Positions 6,743-15,399 of a stretch of 27,475 nt of DNA are shown here, in pieces. Made by a program: the position numbers and the translations under genes. The number at the start of each line of letters is the position of its first letter. Positions within the stretch are counted from its first letter, which is position 1. This DNA comes from an uncultured Anaerococcus sp. (GTDB lineage Bacteria > Bacillota > Clostridia > Tissierellales > Peptoniphilaceae), in assembly GCA_900551095.1 (NCBI GenBank), contig URUJ01000012.1, positions 1 through 27,475 on the forward strand, in the 5' to 3' direction. The notes beneath the pieces are model-generated. The model was not told the DNA's origin, did no database searches, and was given only the letters and a program-made list of their open reading frames with translations.

Positions 6743-9454
6743 CTATTCAGCTGATAGGGCCTCTACTGGGTCTTTTTTGGCGGCGATTCTTGATGGAATA
6801 AGTCCTGCTAAGAGGCTTAAGGTTATTGATATTAACACTAATATCAAGGCAGCACCCGCAGGTAGCCTTGCTGCTATATTTTCAAAACCAGACATATTTA
6901 TCATTATCCTTGTGATAAAGATATTTAAAATATAGGTAAGACCCACACCTATAAGGCCTGAAAGGAGACCTATTATCAAGGTTTCTGCCATGAAGACCTT
7001 ATAAATATCACCTTTGCTTGCACCGATTGCCCTTAAAATCCCTATTTCCTTGGTTCTTTCGAAGACTGAAATATAGGTGATTATTCCAATCATAATTGAC
7101 GATACAATTAGCGAAACACCTACAAAGGCTATTAGGATATAGGAGATGGCTCCAATTATATCGGTTATAGATTTTGAAATTATGCCGATTAGGTCGTTAT
7201 AGGAAATTTTTTCTTCTATTTTTTTATCTTCGTTGTATTCTTCGATAAACCTTTTGACCTTGTCCCTGTTTTCAAAATTGTCTACATAAATAGAAATCTT
7301 TGAAGGATTTTTTTCATTTATATAACCTAATTCGTCAAGATTTTTCTTGTAGGAGTAATCTTTTAAAAATTCATCATAGATATCTAGGTAAGTTTTCCTG
7401 TCGTTTTCCTTTAAAAGGAAATCAATCATCTGTCTATTGCTGGTGTTTTCTGTTGGATTTGCAGGTATTTTTCTTATCATGGCAAGTTTTTTGTTTTCTT
7501 TTTGTATTTTTTCTACCAAATCTTTCCTGTTTTGCATAATCCAAGCATTTACCTTAAATAAGTTATTTTCAGAAAGATTTTCCAGATAATTTTTACTTTG
7601 ATTTACCTTTTCGTCCTCGTTTTCTGCCTTGAATTTCAAATTGTTTAGGACATTTATGTCCTTTTTGTCAACTTGTCTTTTAATGATTTCTTGGTCTTCT
7701 ACATAAGAGATCATTTCCTTGGTAAAATTTTCTGTGTAGGCTAGGGGAGTTTGGATAATTCTATTGTCATCATCACTTACTTTGCGAGCTATTCCTACGA
7801 TTTTAAGGGTCTTTGCCTCATCTATTAACTTATCAACTTTTGCCTTATCATCCTTAATATTTACAAAAGATTCGCCGTCTTTCTCGTAGTAGTCAGAAGG
7901 GGTTAGGATTTTGTATTCGTGCCCGATTATATCTTTTGGATTTAATGCGACTTTTTTGATATCAACTTTTTTGTTATTGTTAAGGTCGTTTAGGATGTCT
8001 TCGTATTCTTTTTTTGGAAGAAAACCAAGTTCATAAAATTTGGACCTTAGAATCTTGTTGTTGTAGTCGGTAAAGAGGATAAGTTCGTTGGCTTTTTCTG
8101 GCCATTTTCCCTCAACTATTTCATATTCTTCCTTGACCATGGGTGAGATTTCGCCGTCTTTTGTAGTTATAAGCTGGGAAAAGTTTGGATTTTGATTGCC
8201 ATTTCCAAAACCAGGCAAAAAGTTAAAACCTGTTGGCCTTTGACTTTCAAACTCAGATCCATCTGTGTTTATAACTTCACCCTTAGAATCTTTTGTAAAA
8301 ATATCAAATTTTCCATTATAACTGTAAGAAATGAAGTTGTTGCCGATTTCTTCATTTAACTTTGAGGAGTTATTTTCTAGGTATTGTTTAAATTTCTCAA
8401 GGTCATTTTCAAAGCCAGTCCCTGACAATTTTGACCTATTTTTAAGACCGATATCGTTTGAAATTACCTTTGTGGGGTCATTTTTTTGTGTTTCCTCTTC
8501 ACCCATTTGGCCAAGGGAAGATAGGTCAACAGAATTTCTTTCTATATCTATTGGATAGGATTTGAGGGCGTTTTTTTGATTTTCCTCAATAAATTCACTC
8601 GCTCCAGTTGATATTGATAAAATCAGCGCTATGCCAATTATCCCTATTGATCCTGCAAAAGCGGTAAGGATTGTTCTAGCTTTTTTGTTTAAAAGATTGT
8701 TAAAAGATAGACCGAGAGCTGTTTTTAGTTTTAGGGCAATCTTTGAAATCTTGAAATTATCTGATGTATCAGATTTTTCATAGGGATTTGAATCGGAAAT
8801 AATTCTTCCGTCTTTTATGCCGATTATCCTTGTAGAATACTCTTCTGCGAGAGTTTTGTTGTGGGTAACCATGATAACTAGCTTATCTTTCGCTATTTCC
8901 TTTAGAAGGTCCATTATTTGGGTAGAAGTCTCACTATCTAGTGCACCAGTTGGTTCATCTGCTAGAAGGATTTGCGGGTCATTAACTAGAGCCCTTGCAA
9001 TGGCGACTCTTTGCATCTGCCCGCCGGAAAGCTCGGAAGGTTTTTTGTGGATATGGTCCTTAAGTCCAACTCGCTCAAGGGCCTTAATCGCCTTTTCTTC
9101 CATATTTGCCGTATTTTTATTGGCAAGAGTTAAAGATAATTTTACATTTTCAAGGACAGACTGGTGAGAAATAAGGTTATAAGATTGGAAGATAAAACCA
9201 ATTCTCACATTTCTATAAAAATCCCAATCCTTGTCGGTAAACTTCTTGGTAGACTTGCCGTCGATAATAAGATCACCCTCGTCATAGCGCATAAGACCAC
9301 CAATCACGTTAAGGAGGGTAGTCTTGCCACCGCCAGATTGACCTAAAATCGAAACAAATTCATTTTCTCTAAATGAAATAGACACACCGTCAAGGGCCTT
9401 TTGAGAAAAACCTGCAGTGTGGTAAATTTTTGAAATATTTTTAAGTTCTAACAT
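6743..9454 (-). CDS. MacB-like ABC transporter, ATPase fused to FtsX-type permease
   Basis: A 903-residue fusion. Residues ~1-220 are an ABC ATPase with Walker A GQSGGGKTT (38-46), signature LSGGQMQRVAIARAL and Walker B ILLADEPTGAL. A first membrane helix (~265-285, GIIGIALILSIS) leads to a large extracytoplasmic domain of ~430 residues rich in Lys, Asp and Asn, then three C-terminal helices with the FtsX motif ERTKEIGILRAIGASKGDI. MacB-type systems work by mechanotransmission and export peptides or act on cell-envelope processes; substrate unknown. A start five codons upstream (9469) is possible, but AAAGGA sits ideally before the ATG at 9454 and the predicted transcript begins near 9466, within or past the earlier ATG. 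It is divergent from the methyltransferase gene. No bacitracin-type two-component genes are adjacent. Confidence 0.9.
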   Translation of the reverse strand: MLELKNISKIYHTAGFSQKALDGVSISFRENEFVSILGQSGGGKTTLLNVIGGLMRYDEGDLIIDGKSTKKFTDKDWDFYRNVRIGFIFQSYNLISHQSVLENVKLSLTLANKNTANMEEKAIKALERVGLKDHIHKKPSELSGGQMQRVAIARALVNDPQILLADEPTGALDSETSTQIMDLLKEIAKDKLVIMVTHNKTLAEEYSTRIIGIKDGRIISDSNPYEKSDTSDNFKISKIALKLKTALGLSFNNLLNKKARTILTAFAGSIGIIGIALILSISTGASEFIEENQKNALKSYPIDIERNSVDLSSLGQMGEEETQKNDPTKVISNDIGLKNRSKLSGTGFENDLEKFKQYLENNSSKLNEEIGNNFISYSYNGKFDIFTKDSKGEVINTDGSEFESQRPTGFNFLPGFGNGNQNPNFSQLITTKDGEISPMVKEEYEIVEGKWPEKANELILFTDYNNKILRSKFYELGFLPKKEYEDILNDLNNNKKVDIKKVALNPKDIIGHEYKILTPSDYYEKDGESFVNIKDDKAKVDKLIDEAKTLKIVGIARKVSDDDNRIIQTPLAYTENFTKEMISYVEDQEIIKRQVDKKDINVLNNLKFKAENEDEKVNQSKNYLENLSENNLFKVNAWIMQNRKDLVEKIQKENKKLAMIRKIPANPTENTSNRQMIDFLLKENDRKTYLDIYDEFLKDYSYKKNLDELGYINEKNPSKISIYVDNFENRDKVKRFIEEYNEDKKIEEKISYNDLIGIISKSITDIIGAISYILIAFVGVSLIVSSIMIGIITYISVFERTKEIGILRAIGASKGDIYKVFMAETLIIGLLSGLIGVGLTYILNIFITRIMINMSGFENIAARLPAGAALILVLISITLSLLAGLIPSRIAAKKDPVEALSAE

Positions 9455-9472
9455 ATTTTTCCTTTCCATAAG

Positions 9473-9510
9473 ATTATACGACTTAAGTAGGTCAGTTAAA
9501 GGAGTATAAT
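9473..9510. promoter_or_regulatory. Divergent promoters between ABC transporter and methyltransferase
   Basis: Minus strand: TATAAT at 9478-9473 with TTTAAC 16 bases upstream. Plus strand: TATAAT at 9505-9510. The small palindrome ACTTAAGT (9481-9488) lies between the two, so one bound protein could affect both. The -35 elements are weak. Confidence 0.5.
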
Positions 9511-9546
9511 GAGAGTTATGAGATACTTTAAATAAGGGGTGAGACT

Positions 9547-10164
9547 ATGATAGATAATAAGGATTTTGATTTATGGGCAGATGGATATGATGAGAGTGTT
9601 GGTCTTTCTGATGAGGAAAATACTTATCCCTTTGCTGGATACAAAGATGTTTTAAATGCTATATACAAGGAAATTTTGGAATCATCTTATAAATATATTT
9701 TAGATATTGGTTTTGGAACTGCTACATTAACTAATCGTTTATACGGAAAAGGTCTTGCTATATATGGTCAAGATTTTTCGGAGCAAATGATAAAAATCGC
9801 CCAGAAAAAGATGCCAGAAGCAAAGCTATTTTCAGGCGATTTTACAAAGGGTCTTGTAGGTTTTCTTAAAGAAAATAAATATGACGCAATTATAGCTACA
9901 TATTCCCTTCATCACCTTACGGATGAGGAGAAAATCACTTTTATAAAATCTTTGGTCTCTCTCTTAAATCCGGGCGGGAAAATACTTATAGGTGATGTGG
10001 CTTTTAAAAACCGAGATGACCTTAAGGCTTGTAGGGAAAAGTCTAGAGATTATTGGGATGATGAAGAATATTATTTTGTATATGATGAACTAAAAGAACA
10101 TTTTAACGTTTTGAGCTTTGAAAAATACTCATTTTGTGCAGGAGTTCTTACAATTAGAAAGTAG
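9547..10164 (+). CDS. Class I SAM-dependent methyltransferase
   Basis: A 205-residue Rossmann-fold methyltransferase. Motif I is LDIGFGTATLT (~50-60), the acidic motif II is YGQDFSEQMI, motif III/IV is YDAIIATYSLHHL, and LLNPGGKILIGD forms the post-motif strand. The HHLTDEEK pattern is typical of small-molecule methyltransferases of the UbiE/Tam type; the substrate cannot be deduced. An AGGGGTGA site precedes the ATG. The protein ends cleanly after the fold with no extra domain. The next gene starts 46 bases on without a good promoter, so the two may be co-transcribed. Confidence 0.88.
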   Translation: MIDNKDFDLWADGYDESVGLSDEENTYPFAGYKDVLNAIYKEILESSYKYILDIGFGTATLTNRLYGKGLAIYGQDFSEQMIKIAQKKMPEAKLFSGDFTKGLVGFLKENKYDAIIATYSLHHLTDEEKITFIKSLVSLLNPGGKILIGDVAFKNRDDLKACREKSRDYWDDEEYYFVYDELKEHFNVLSFEKYSFCAGVLTIRK

Positions 10165-10210
10165 ACTAGCATTAATAATCGAAGGCATGAAAAAATAGAA
10201 AAGTTGTGTT

Positions 10211-11215
10211 ATGAAAGATCTAGTAATTTTAAAAACTGACCTTAAGGGTTTAAAAATCTTACAAGTAAATATTAGATTTTATAAAGATTTGGGGATAGAT
10301 TTTGTTGAGATTAGCCCCTTTGATAAGCTTTCTGATAAAGAGATTGGAAAGCTTTTTGTCCTTAATGAGTTTTATCAAAAACATGGACTAGGTTTAATAT
10401 TATATTTTGATATTAATCGCCTCATGGCAGAGCTTTTGGGTAAAAATATGTCTGAAAAAGATTTTTCTGATCCGAAAATCAGGCAAGGGCTTTACCATTT
10501 TATTTCTTATTTTATTAAGCATGGGATTAGGGCTTTTGACCTGATGGGTTTGGAAAATCTTTCAAGCAAAGAAAAGGGTCTTGTGGAAGCTATTAGAGAA
10601 CTTAATAAAAATACTTTTTTTAATAGAAAAGTTTTATCAATGGCGGAAATTTCTGCCCCTAGTAAGACCCTTATGGCTCTTTCAAATCCCGCTCTTTCCT
10701 GTCTTTCACTAATTAGATGTGAAGGGGAAATAGAAGATATTTTTAATTTATCTAGAGAGTTTGCAAGGGCTAAGTCCGGACTTTGTCTAACTTTGGATAA
10801 TTTTCCGAAAAATAATATAAATTTTAATAATTATCCGACTTATGCGAGAAAAATGACTTTAATGACCCTTTTTTTCCTAAGGGCAAGTTTATATATAGAA
10901 GAAAAGGACATGAATGTTGGCGATGTGATTTTTTTAAGAAAACTCTTTTCTTTAAATAAAAATTTATCAAAAATGGATAAAATTAGAAAAATTTTGCCAA
11001 GAGAAAAAGACATTCTAGCTTTTATTCGAGAAGGTAAGGGCGAGAAGGTCTTGTTTATGGCGAATTTGACGGAAAAGGAGGTTTTGGTAGACCTTGCCTT
11101 TAAGGTGATGGATTATAAGGAATATGAGTATTTAATTGGTTCAATTACCCGCCGTGTTCTTTTTAAGACCATTCTTTTGAGACCGTATGAAGCTGTTGCT
11201 TTTATCAAATTGTAA
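10211..11215 (+). CDS. Degenerate GH13 (alpha-glucosidase-like) protein, probably inactive
   Basis: A 334-residue cytoplasmic protein without a signal peptide that aligns by eye along its whole length with oligo-1,6-glucosidase-type GH13 enzymes (normally ~550 residues). YKDLGIDFVEISPF matches the second barrel strand; SDPKIRQGLYHFISYFIKHG matches the helix before the nucleophile strand; TLMTLFFLRASLYI matches the late barrel; the end LRPYEAVAFIKL matches the C-terminal beta domain. Nearly all catalytic positions have changed: the nucleophile Asp is M112 and its Arg is D110 (GIRAFDLMG), the His-Asp of region IV is D196-N197 (TLDNFPK), and region I DxxxNH is Y65 to R70. Only the acid/base Glu survives (E146, MAEISAPS). 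The domain B insert and the first strand are missing. The frame is intact and codon use is normal, so it is kept as a gene. Function unknown; sugar binding or a regulatory role are possibilities. Its ribosome-binding site is weak. Confidence 0.75.
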   Translation: MKDLVILKTDLKGLKILQVNIRFYKDLGIDFVEISPFDKLSDKEIGKLFVLNEFYQKHGLGLILYFDINRLMAELLGKNMSEKDFSDPKIRQGLYHFISYFIKHGIRAFDLMGLENLSSKEKGLVEAIRELNKNTFFNRKVLSMAEISAPSKTLMALSNPALSCLSLIRCEGEIEDIFNLSREFARAKSGLCLTLDNFPKNNINFNNYPTYARKMTLMTLFFLRASLYIEEKDMNVGDVIFLRKLFSLNKNLSKMDKIRKILPREKDILAFIREGKGEKVLFMANLTEKEVLVDLAFKVMDYKEYEYLIGSITRRVLFKTILLRPYEAVAFIKL

Positions 11216-11237
11216 ATAAATTTAATAAATGTAAAAT
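11210..11237 (+). promoter_or_regulatory. Probable ugd promoter
   Basis: TTGTAA (11210-11215, overlapping the preceding stop) and TAAAAT (11232-11237) are 16 bases apart, about 30 bases before the ATG at 11269. Confidence 0.45.
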
Positions 11238-11268
11238 ATAAGAAAGTTAAAAAAACTAAGGAGCAATG

Positions 11269-12429
11269 ATGAAGATTATAGTAATGGGCATGGGCTACGT
11301 TGGCCTATCAAATGCAGTGTTGCTTGCCCAATCAAACGAGGTTGTGGGTTTAGAAATTGACCCGGTAAAAGTTGACCTTATTAATAATAAAAAATCACCT
11401 TTAAAAGATGATTACATAATAGAATATTTAGCAAATAGAAATTTGAATTTGCTAGCGAAAGAATCTGGAGATGAAGACTTTGGGGATTGTGACCTAGTTA
11501 TCCTTGCCCTTCCGACAAATTACGATGAGGTAAAGGAGCATTTTGATACATCTTTTCTAGATGATGCAATTTGTAAGATTAAAAATATCAGAAAAGATTT
11601 ACCAATCCTTATAAAATCAACTATTCCAATAGGTTATACAAGAGGAAAAAACGAAGAGTTTGGCTGCAATAATATTATATTTTCTCCAGAATTTTTAAGG
11701 GAAGGCAGGGCGCTTTACGATTCCCTAAATCCATCAAGAATAATTGTGTCAGATGAAACTGAGCTTGGAGAAAAAATTGCAAATCTTTACAAGAAAGAAG
11801 CCTTAAATGATCCTGAAATTTTCCTTATGGGATCTTGCGAAGCAGAGGCTGTCAAGCTTTTTGCCAATACTTATCTTGCGATGAGGGTGGCATTTTTTAA
11901 CGAACTTGATAATTTTGCCCTTGGAAAAAATCTCGATTCGAAGTCAATAATCAAGGGAGTTTCTGCTGACCCAAGGATAGGCAACCACTACAATAATCCT
12001 TCTTTTGGCTATGGTGGATATTGTCTGCCAAAAGATTCCAAACAACTTTATTCAAACTACGATACGATTCCTTCGGCTCTTTTTAAGTCAATTATTGATT
12101 CAAATGAGGTGAGGAAGGATTTTGTAAGCGAAGATATCTTGGCAAAAAATCCTGAAACCATCGGAGTTTATAGGTTAGTTATGAAAAAAGGTTCGGATAA
12201 TTTCCGTAAGTCTGCAATCTTTGATGTGATTAATAATCTTAAAGAAAAGGGTGCAAATATTGTTATTTATGAGCCAAACCTGGACGGCGAAGACTTTGAA
12301 GGGATGAAATTGATTCGAAATTTAGACGAATTTAAGAAGGTAGATTTGATTATAGCAAACAGGGTCGAAGACGACCTAAAAGATGTAGAGGATAAGCTTT
12401 ATACCAGAGATTTATTTGAAAGGGACTAG
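11269..12429 (+). CDS. ugd: UDP-glucose 6-dehydrogenase
   Basis: A 386-residue UDP-glucose/GDP-mannose dehydrogenase family enzyme, oxidising UDP-glucose to UDP-glucuronate with two NAD+. The N-terminal Rossmann motif is GMGYVGLSNAVLLA, the central helix carries SPEFLREGRALYD, the catalytic Cys is C252 in GYGGYCLPKDSKQL, and the C-terminal domain has IVIYEPNLDG. Two adjacent ATGs exist; AAGGAG is 2 bases from the first and 5 from the second, so the second is chosen. GDP-mannose dehydrogenase is less likely given SPEFLREG and GGYCLPKDTKQL-type motifs. No glycosyltransferases are nearby, so the destination of UDP-glucuronate (capsule or teichuronic-type polymer) is not shown here. It begins a likely operon with the next two genes. 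Confidence 0.92.
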   Translation: MKIIVMGMGYVGLSNAVLLAQSNEVVGLEIDPVKVDLINNKKSPLKDDYIIEYLANRNLNLLAKESGDEDFGDCDLVILALPTNYDEVKEHFDTSFLDDAICKIKNIRKDLPILIKSTIPIGYTRGKNEEFGCNNIIFSPEFLREGRALYDSLNPSRIIVSDETELGEKIANLYKKEALNDPEIFLMGSCEAEAVKLFANTYLAMRVAFFNELDNFALGKNLDSKSIIKGVSADPRIGNHYNNPSFGYGGYCLPKDSKQLYSNYDTIPSALFKSIIDSNEVRKDFVSEDILAKNPETIGVYRLVMKKGSDNFRKSAIFDVINNLKEKGANIVIYEPNLDGEDFEGMKLIRNLDEFKKVDLIIANRVEDDLKDVEDKLYTRDLFERD

Positions 12430-12430
12430 G

Positions 12431-13108
12431 ATGACAGAAAAGAAAAAAGTACCTCAAGTACATTCCAAACTAAGAAAATCATTTATTTCCGTTCCAGAAG
12501 AAATTTATAAGGCAAGCGGAATAAAAATTTTTGATAAGAGGATAAAATCGCTTCTTTTCACTACAGATCTTGCTATTATTAGAAATTCAAACGCAGATTC
12601 AATTATGGCAGTTTATCCCTATACACCACTAAATTCTATCACTGAGGCTATTATTTCTATAGCTTCTGTGCCATGCTTTATAGGAGTAGGTGGTGGAACT
12701 ACCCAAGGAGTTAGGTCTAGATTTGTTGCCTATTATGCAGAGCTTGCAGGAGCTTATGGTGTTGTAGTAAATGGGCCGATTCCTCACGAAGATATCAGAG
12801 AAATATCAAAATTTGTCGATATTCCAGTTATAGCTACTATAACATCTCTTAAGGATGATTATAAGGCTAAAATTGAAGCAGGAGCTGAGATTTTAAATGT
12901 TTCTGGAGGTAAATATACACCAGAACTCGTAGATCATATAAGACGTGACATCGGTTATGATTTCCCAATAATTGCCACAGGTGGCAAGGATGGGCAATCT
13001 ATAATGGCGACAATTAATGCTGGAGCGAATGCTATTTCCTATACTCCACCATCTTCATCTGATGTTTTTGGAGCTATGATGGATAAGTATAGAAATGAGG
13101 ATATCTAA
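12431..13108 (+). CDS. TIM-barrel protein of unknown function (often annotated hydrolase)
   Basis: A 225-residue protein with a TIM-barrel signature: FIGVGGGTTQGVRSR early, GVVVNGPIPHEDI in the middle, GAEILNVSGG and the closing phosphate-binding-like IIATGGKDGQS then GANAISYTPPSS. It resembles a conserved Clostridia family annotated only as 'hydrolase' or beta/alpha-barrel protein; no reaction is established to my knowledge. An upstream TTG (12416) overlaps ugd, but the ATG at 12431 follows AAAGGGACTAGG directly and matches where family members start (VPQVHSKLRKSFIS). It lies 1 base after ugd stops and overlaps the following peptidase gene by 1 base, so the three are almost certainly co-transcribed and translationally coupled. 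Confidence 0.8.
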   Translation: MTEKKKVPQVHSKLRKSFISVPEEIYKASGIKIFDKRIKSLLFTTDLAIIRNSNADSIMAVYPYTPLNSITEAIISIASVPCFIGVGGGTTQGVRSRFVAYYAELAGAYGVVVNGPIPHEDIREISKFVDIPVIATITSLKDDYKAKIEAGAEILNVSGGKYTPELVDHIRRDIGYDFPIIATGGKDGQSIMATINAGANAISYTPPSSSDVFGAMMDKYRNEDI

Positions 13109-14034
13109 TGTATGGCGGATATTTTACCGACGTTGAGGGAATAAAAGTAGGTCATGCAAGTGACATAGAAGGGGGCACAGGGCTTACCATAATTCTCCCA
13201 GATCCAGGAAACACAGCAGGAGTTGATGTTAGGGGAGGAGCGCCAGGAAGTCGTGAGACAGACCTATTAAATCCTCTAAATCAAGTTTCTGAAGTTAGTT
13301 CCATTATCTTATCAGGCGGCTCTGCCTATGGACTAGAGGCAGCAAGCCATTTGATGAAAATCCTAGAAAAAGAAAAAATAGGCTTTGATGTGGGAGTAGG
13401 GATTGTGCCAATAATTAGCCAGACGGTTTTATTTGACCTAGCCTACAAAAATCCCAAGGCAAGACCAGATGAGAAAATGACTAAAAAAGCTTTTGAATCT
13501 GCGACCTACGAAGACAAATCAATGGGAATTGTAGGGGCAGGAGCAGGAGCAACTGTGGCAAAGGCCTTGGGTCCAGCTTATCTTATGAAATCAGGTTTAG
13601 GGCAAGCTTCTATAAAAAAAGGCGATTTAGTAGTGTCAGCTATAGTTGCTGTAAATGCTTTTGGTGATATTTTCGATTACCACAAGGGCATACAAATTGC
13701 AGGTCCCATGAAAGATGGCAAAATGCTAAAAACCATTGATCTCATTGATAAAATCCTGGAATCTTTTGCTGATATAAAGCCATCTAATACCACAATTGGA
13801 GCTGTGGCGACAAATGCTACTTTTAACAAGACAGAACTTACCAAAATTGCGGGCATGACCCACGATGGCTACGCTAGGTCCATAAATCCAGTCCATACCT
13901 TATTTGACGGCGACACAATATTTTCACTTGCCACAAATAAAGTAAAAGCAAATATAAATCTAGTTGGGGCCCTATCCGCAGAAGCCATGTCTATGGCTAT
14001 AGCAAATGCGATTTATAAAAGTCAAGAAAAATAA
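13108..14034 (+). CDS. P1 (DmpA/BapA-type) family peptidase
   Basis: A 308-residue N-terminal-nucleophile-type hydrolase of the P1/DmpA family, which act as self-processing aminopeptidases or beta-aminopeptidases. Family blocks are GIKVGHASDIEGGTG near the start, GVDVRGGAPGSRET, ILSGGSAYGLEAASH, GIVPIISQTVLFDL, and the processing site before the nucleophile, NTTIGAVATNATFNK (~residue 240). No signal peptide, so cytoplasmic. ATG overlaps the upstream stop (TAATG) and GAGG stands ~8 bases before it. It ends the ugd operon and is followed by a strong terminator. The link between this peptidase, the TIM-barrel protein and Ugd is unexplained. Confidence 0.9.
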   Translation: MYGGYFTDVEGIKVGHASDIEGGTGLTIILPDPGNTAGVDVRGGAPGSRETDLLNPLNQVSEVSSIILSGGSAYGLEAASHLMKILEKEKIGFDVGVGIVPIISQTVLFDLAYKNPKARPDEKMTKKAFESATYEDKSMGIVGAGAGATVAKALGPAYLMKSGLGQASIKKGDLVVSAIVAVNAFGDIFDYHKGIQIAGPMKDGKMLKTIDLIDKILESFADIKPSNTTIGAVATNATFNKTELTKIAGMTHDGYARSINPVHTLFDGDTIFSLATNKVKANINLVGALSAEAMSMAIANAIYKSQEK

Positions 14035-14083
14035 AAAGCCACTTCCAAGTAGAAGTATGAGTCTATTGGAAGAGGCTTTTTTT
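14033..14083. terminator. Bidirectional terminator
   Basis: AAAAAGCC-A-CTTCCAA pairs with TTGGAAG-A-GGCTTTTT with one A-A mismatch. T-runs occur on both strands, so it can end the peptidase operon (plus) and the reductase gene (minus). Confidence 0.85.
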
Positions 14084-14197
14084 ATTGTGAGTTAATATTA
14101 ATTTAATCGAATATTTAGAAATTTACTCCTGCTAATACTGATTTAGCTTTTTTGTAAATTTTTCGTTTATGAAATTTATATTATTTATTGAAATTTT

Positions 14198-14947
14198 TTA
14201 CATAAAAGTTGCGCCGTCACAGTGGAGGATTTCTCCTGAGACATAGCTTGCCATGTCGCTTGCTAGGTATAGGCAGGCGTTTGCTATATCTTCTGGTTCG
14301 CCGATTTTTTGTAGAGGTATCATTCTTTTTACTGGTGCGATTTGTTCTTCTGGTAGGTTTTTTACCATGTCAGTGTTTGTGACACCTGGGGCTACTGCAT
14401 TTACTCTTATGCCGTATCTTCCAAGTTCTCTTGCTAATGATATGGTTAGACCATTTATGGCAAATTTACTTGTTGGGTAGGCTACTCCTGATGGTTGACC
14501 GTTTTTAGATACCATGGAGGAGATGTTTATGATTGTGCCGGATTTTCTTTCAGTAAAATGTGGCAAGAGGTTGTAGATCATGTTGTAGGTGCCGTTAACA
14601 TTTATGTCCATTACTTTTGAAAAATGGGCAAGGTCTGCCTTTAAACTTGGGATGTTATCTGATACTCCTGCGCAGTTTACTAGGATGTCGATTTTTTCAA
14701 AGTCTTCTAGGACGGTTTTTACAAATTCTTTTACGCTTTCTTCGTCTGTTAGTTTTGGCCAATAGCCTTTAAACAAGGATTTGTCGTATTTTTCGGCTAA
14801 TTTTTCGCAAGCCTTGCTTGCTGATTCTTCTCTTGAGCCTAGGACTATTACTTTTGCTCCGTTTTCCAAAAATTTATCAGCTATAGCATAACCGATTCCT
14901 CTTGAAGAGCCAGTTATTATTGCAATTTTACCTTCTAATAGTTTCAT
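14198..14947 (-). CDS. FabG-like short-chain dehydrogenase/reductase
   Basis: A 249-residue SDR. It has the cofactor motif TGSSRGIG (~13-20), the NCAG motif, catalytic Ser in IINISSMVS, the YPTSK catalytic Tyr/Lys, and the C-terminal family end YVSGEILHCDGA. The sequence is closest in feel to 3-oxoacyl-ACP reductase (NADPH-dependent reduction in fatty-acid synthesis), but it stands alone on the minus strand away from other fab genes, so another ketone/alcohol substrate is equally possible. AAGGGGG lies just before the ATG. No clear -35/-10 pair is seen upstream, only AT-rich sequence with a TATATA close to the start. Confidence 0.88.
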   Translation of the reverse strand: MKLLEGKIAIITGSSRGIGYAIADKFLENGAKVIVLGSREESASKACEKLAEKYDKSLFKGYWPKLTDEESVKEFVKTVLEDFEKIDILVNCAGVSDNIPSLKADLAHFSKVMDINVNGTYNMIYNLLPHFTERKSGTIINISSMVSKNGQPSGVAYPTSKFAINGLTISLARELGRYGIRVNAVAPGVTNTDMVKNLPEEQIAPVKRMIPLQKIGEPEDIANACLYLASDMASYVSGEILHCDGATFM

Positions 14948-15022
14948 AATTCCCCCTTATATATACTAGTGTATTTATATTATTTATACCCATTTTATTA
15001 TTCTAATATTATTTATTCTAGG

Positions 15023-15051
15023 TTGACATTTAGGCAACTTACGAGTATTAT
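15023..15051 (+). promoter_or_regulatory. Strong promoter of rpsF-ssb-rpsR
   Basis: Perfect TTGACA (15023-15028) and TATTAT (15046-15051) with 17-base spacing; predicted transcript start near 15058. Confidence 0.85.
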
Positions 15052-15066
15052 CAATAGGTAATCTCT

Positions 15067-15108
15067 ACTCCGTAGTATAAAACGGGGTCAATAGTCCACA
15101 GGGAGGTG
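15067..15108 (+). promoter_or_regulatory. Structured rpsF leader, candidate S6:S18 autoregulatory site
   Basis: In the ~55-base leader ACTCCGT (15067-15073) pairs with ACGGGGT (15082-15088, one G-U), followed by the GGGAGGTG ribosome-binding site at 15101-15108. rpsF leaders in many bacteria carry a structure bound by the S6:S18 complex that contains a CCG element. CCG is present here, but in the stem, and I cannot confirm a family match by eye. Confidence 0.4.
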
Positions 15109-15113
15109 AAAAT

Positions 15114-15398
15114 ATGAATAATTACGAAGCAGTATTGATTTTCAAAACTGAGCTTGCTGATGCTGACAGAAACGCTCTTCTTGATAGATTTAAAGGTCAT
15201 ATCGAAGAAAATGGCGAAGTTGTATCAGTTGATGACTGGGGAAAAAGAAAACTTGCTTACGAAATTGATGACCTTAAAGAAGGTTATTACTATATCGTAG
15301 ATTTCAAGAGTGAACCAGATCATATCAAAGAATTTGAAAGAAGACTAAGACTTTCAGATTACGTTCTTAGATACATGGTTATAAGAAAAGAGGACTAA
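15114..15398 (+). CDS. rpsF: Ribosomal protein bS6
   Basis: A 94-residue bS6, a small-subunit protein that binds the 16S central domain together with bS18. It has the expected MNNYEAVLIFKTEL start, the DWGKRKLAYEIDDLKEGYY core and the RRLRLSDYVLRYMVIRKED end. Length is normal. GGGAGGTG precedes the ATG. First gene of the classic rpsF-ssb-rpsR operon; one base separates its stop from ssb. Confidence 0.97.
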   Translation: MNNYEAVLIFKTELADADRNALLDRFKGHIEENGEVVSVDDWGKRKLAYEIDDLKEGYYYIVDFKSEPDHIKEFERRLRLSDYVLRYMVIRKED

Positions 15399-15399
15399 T

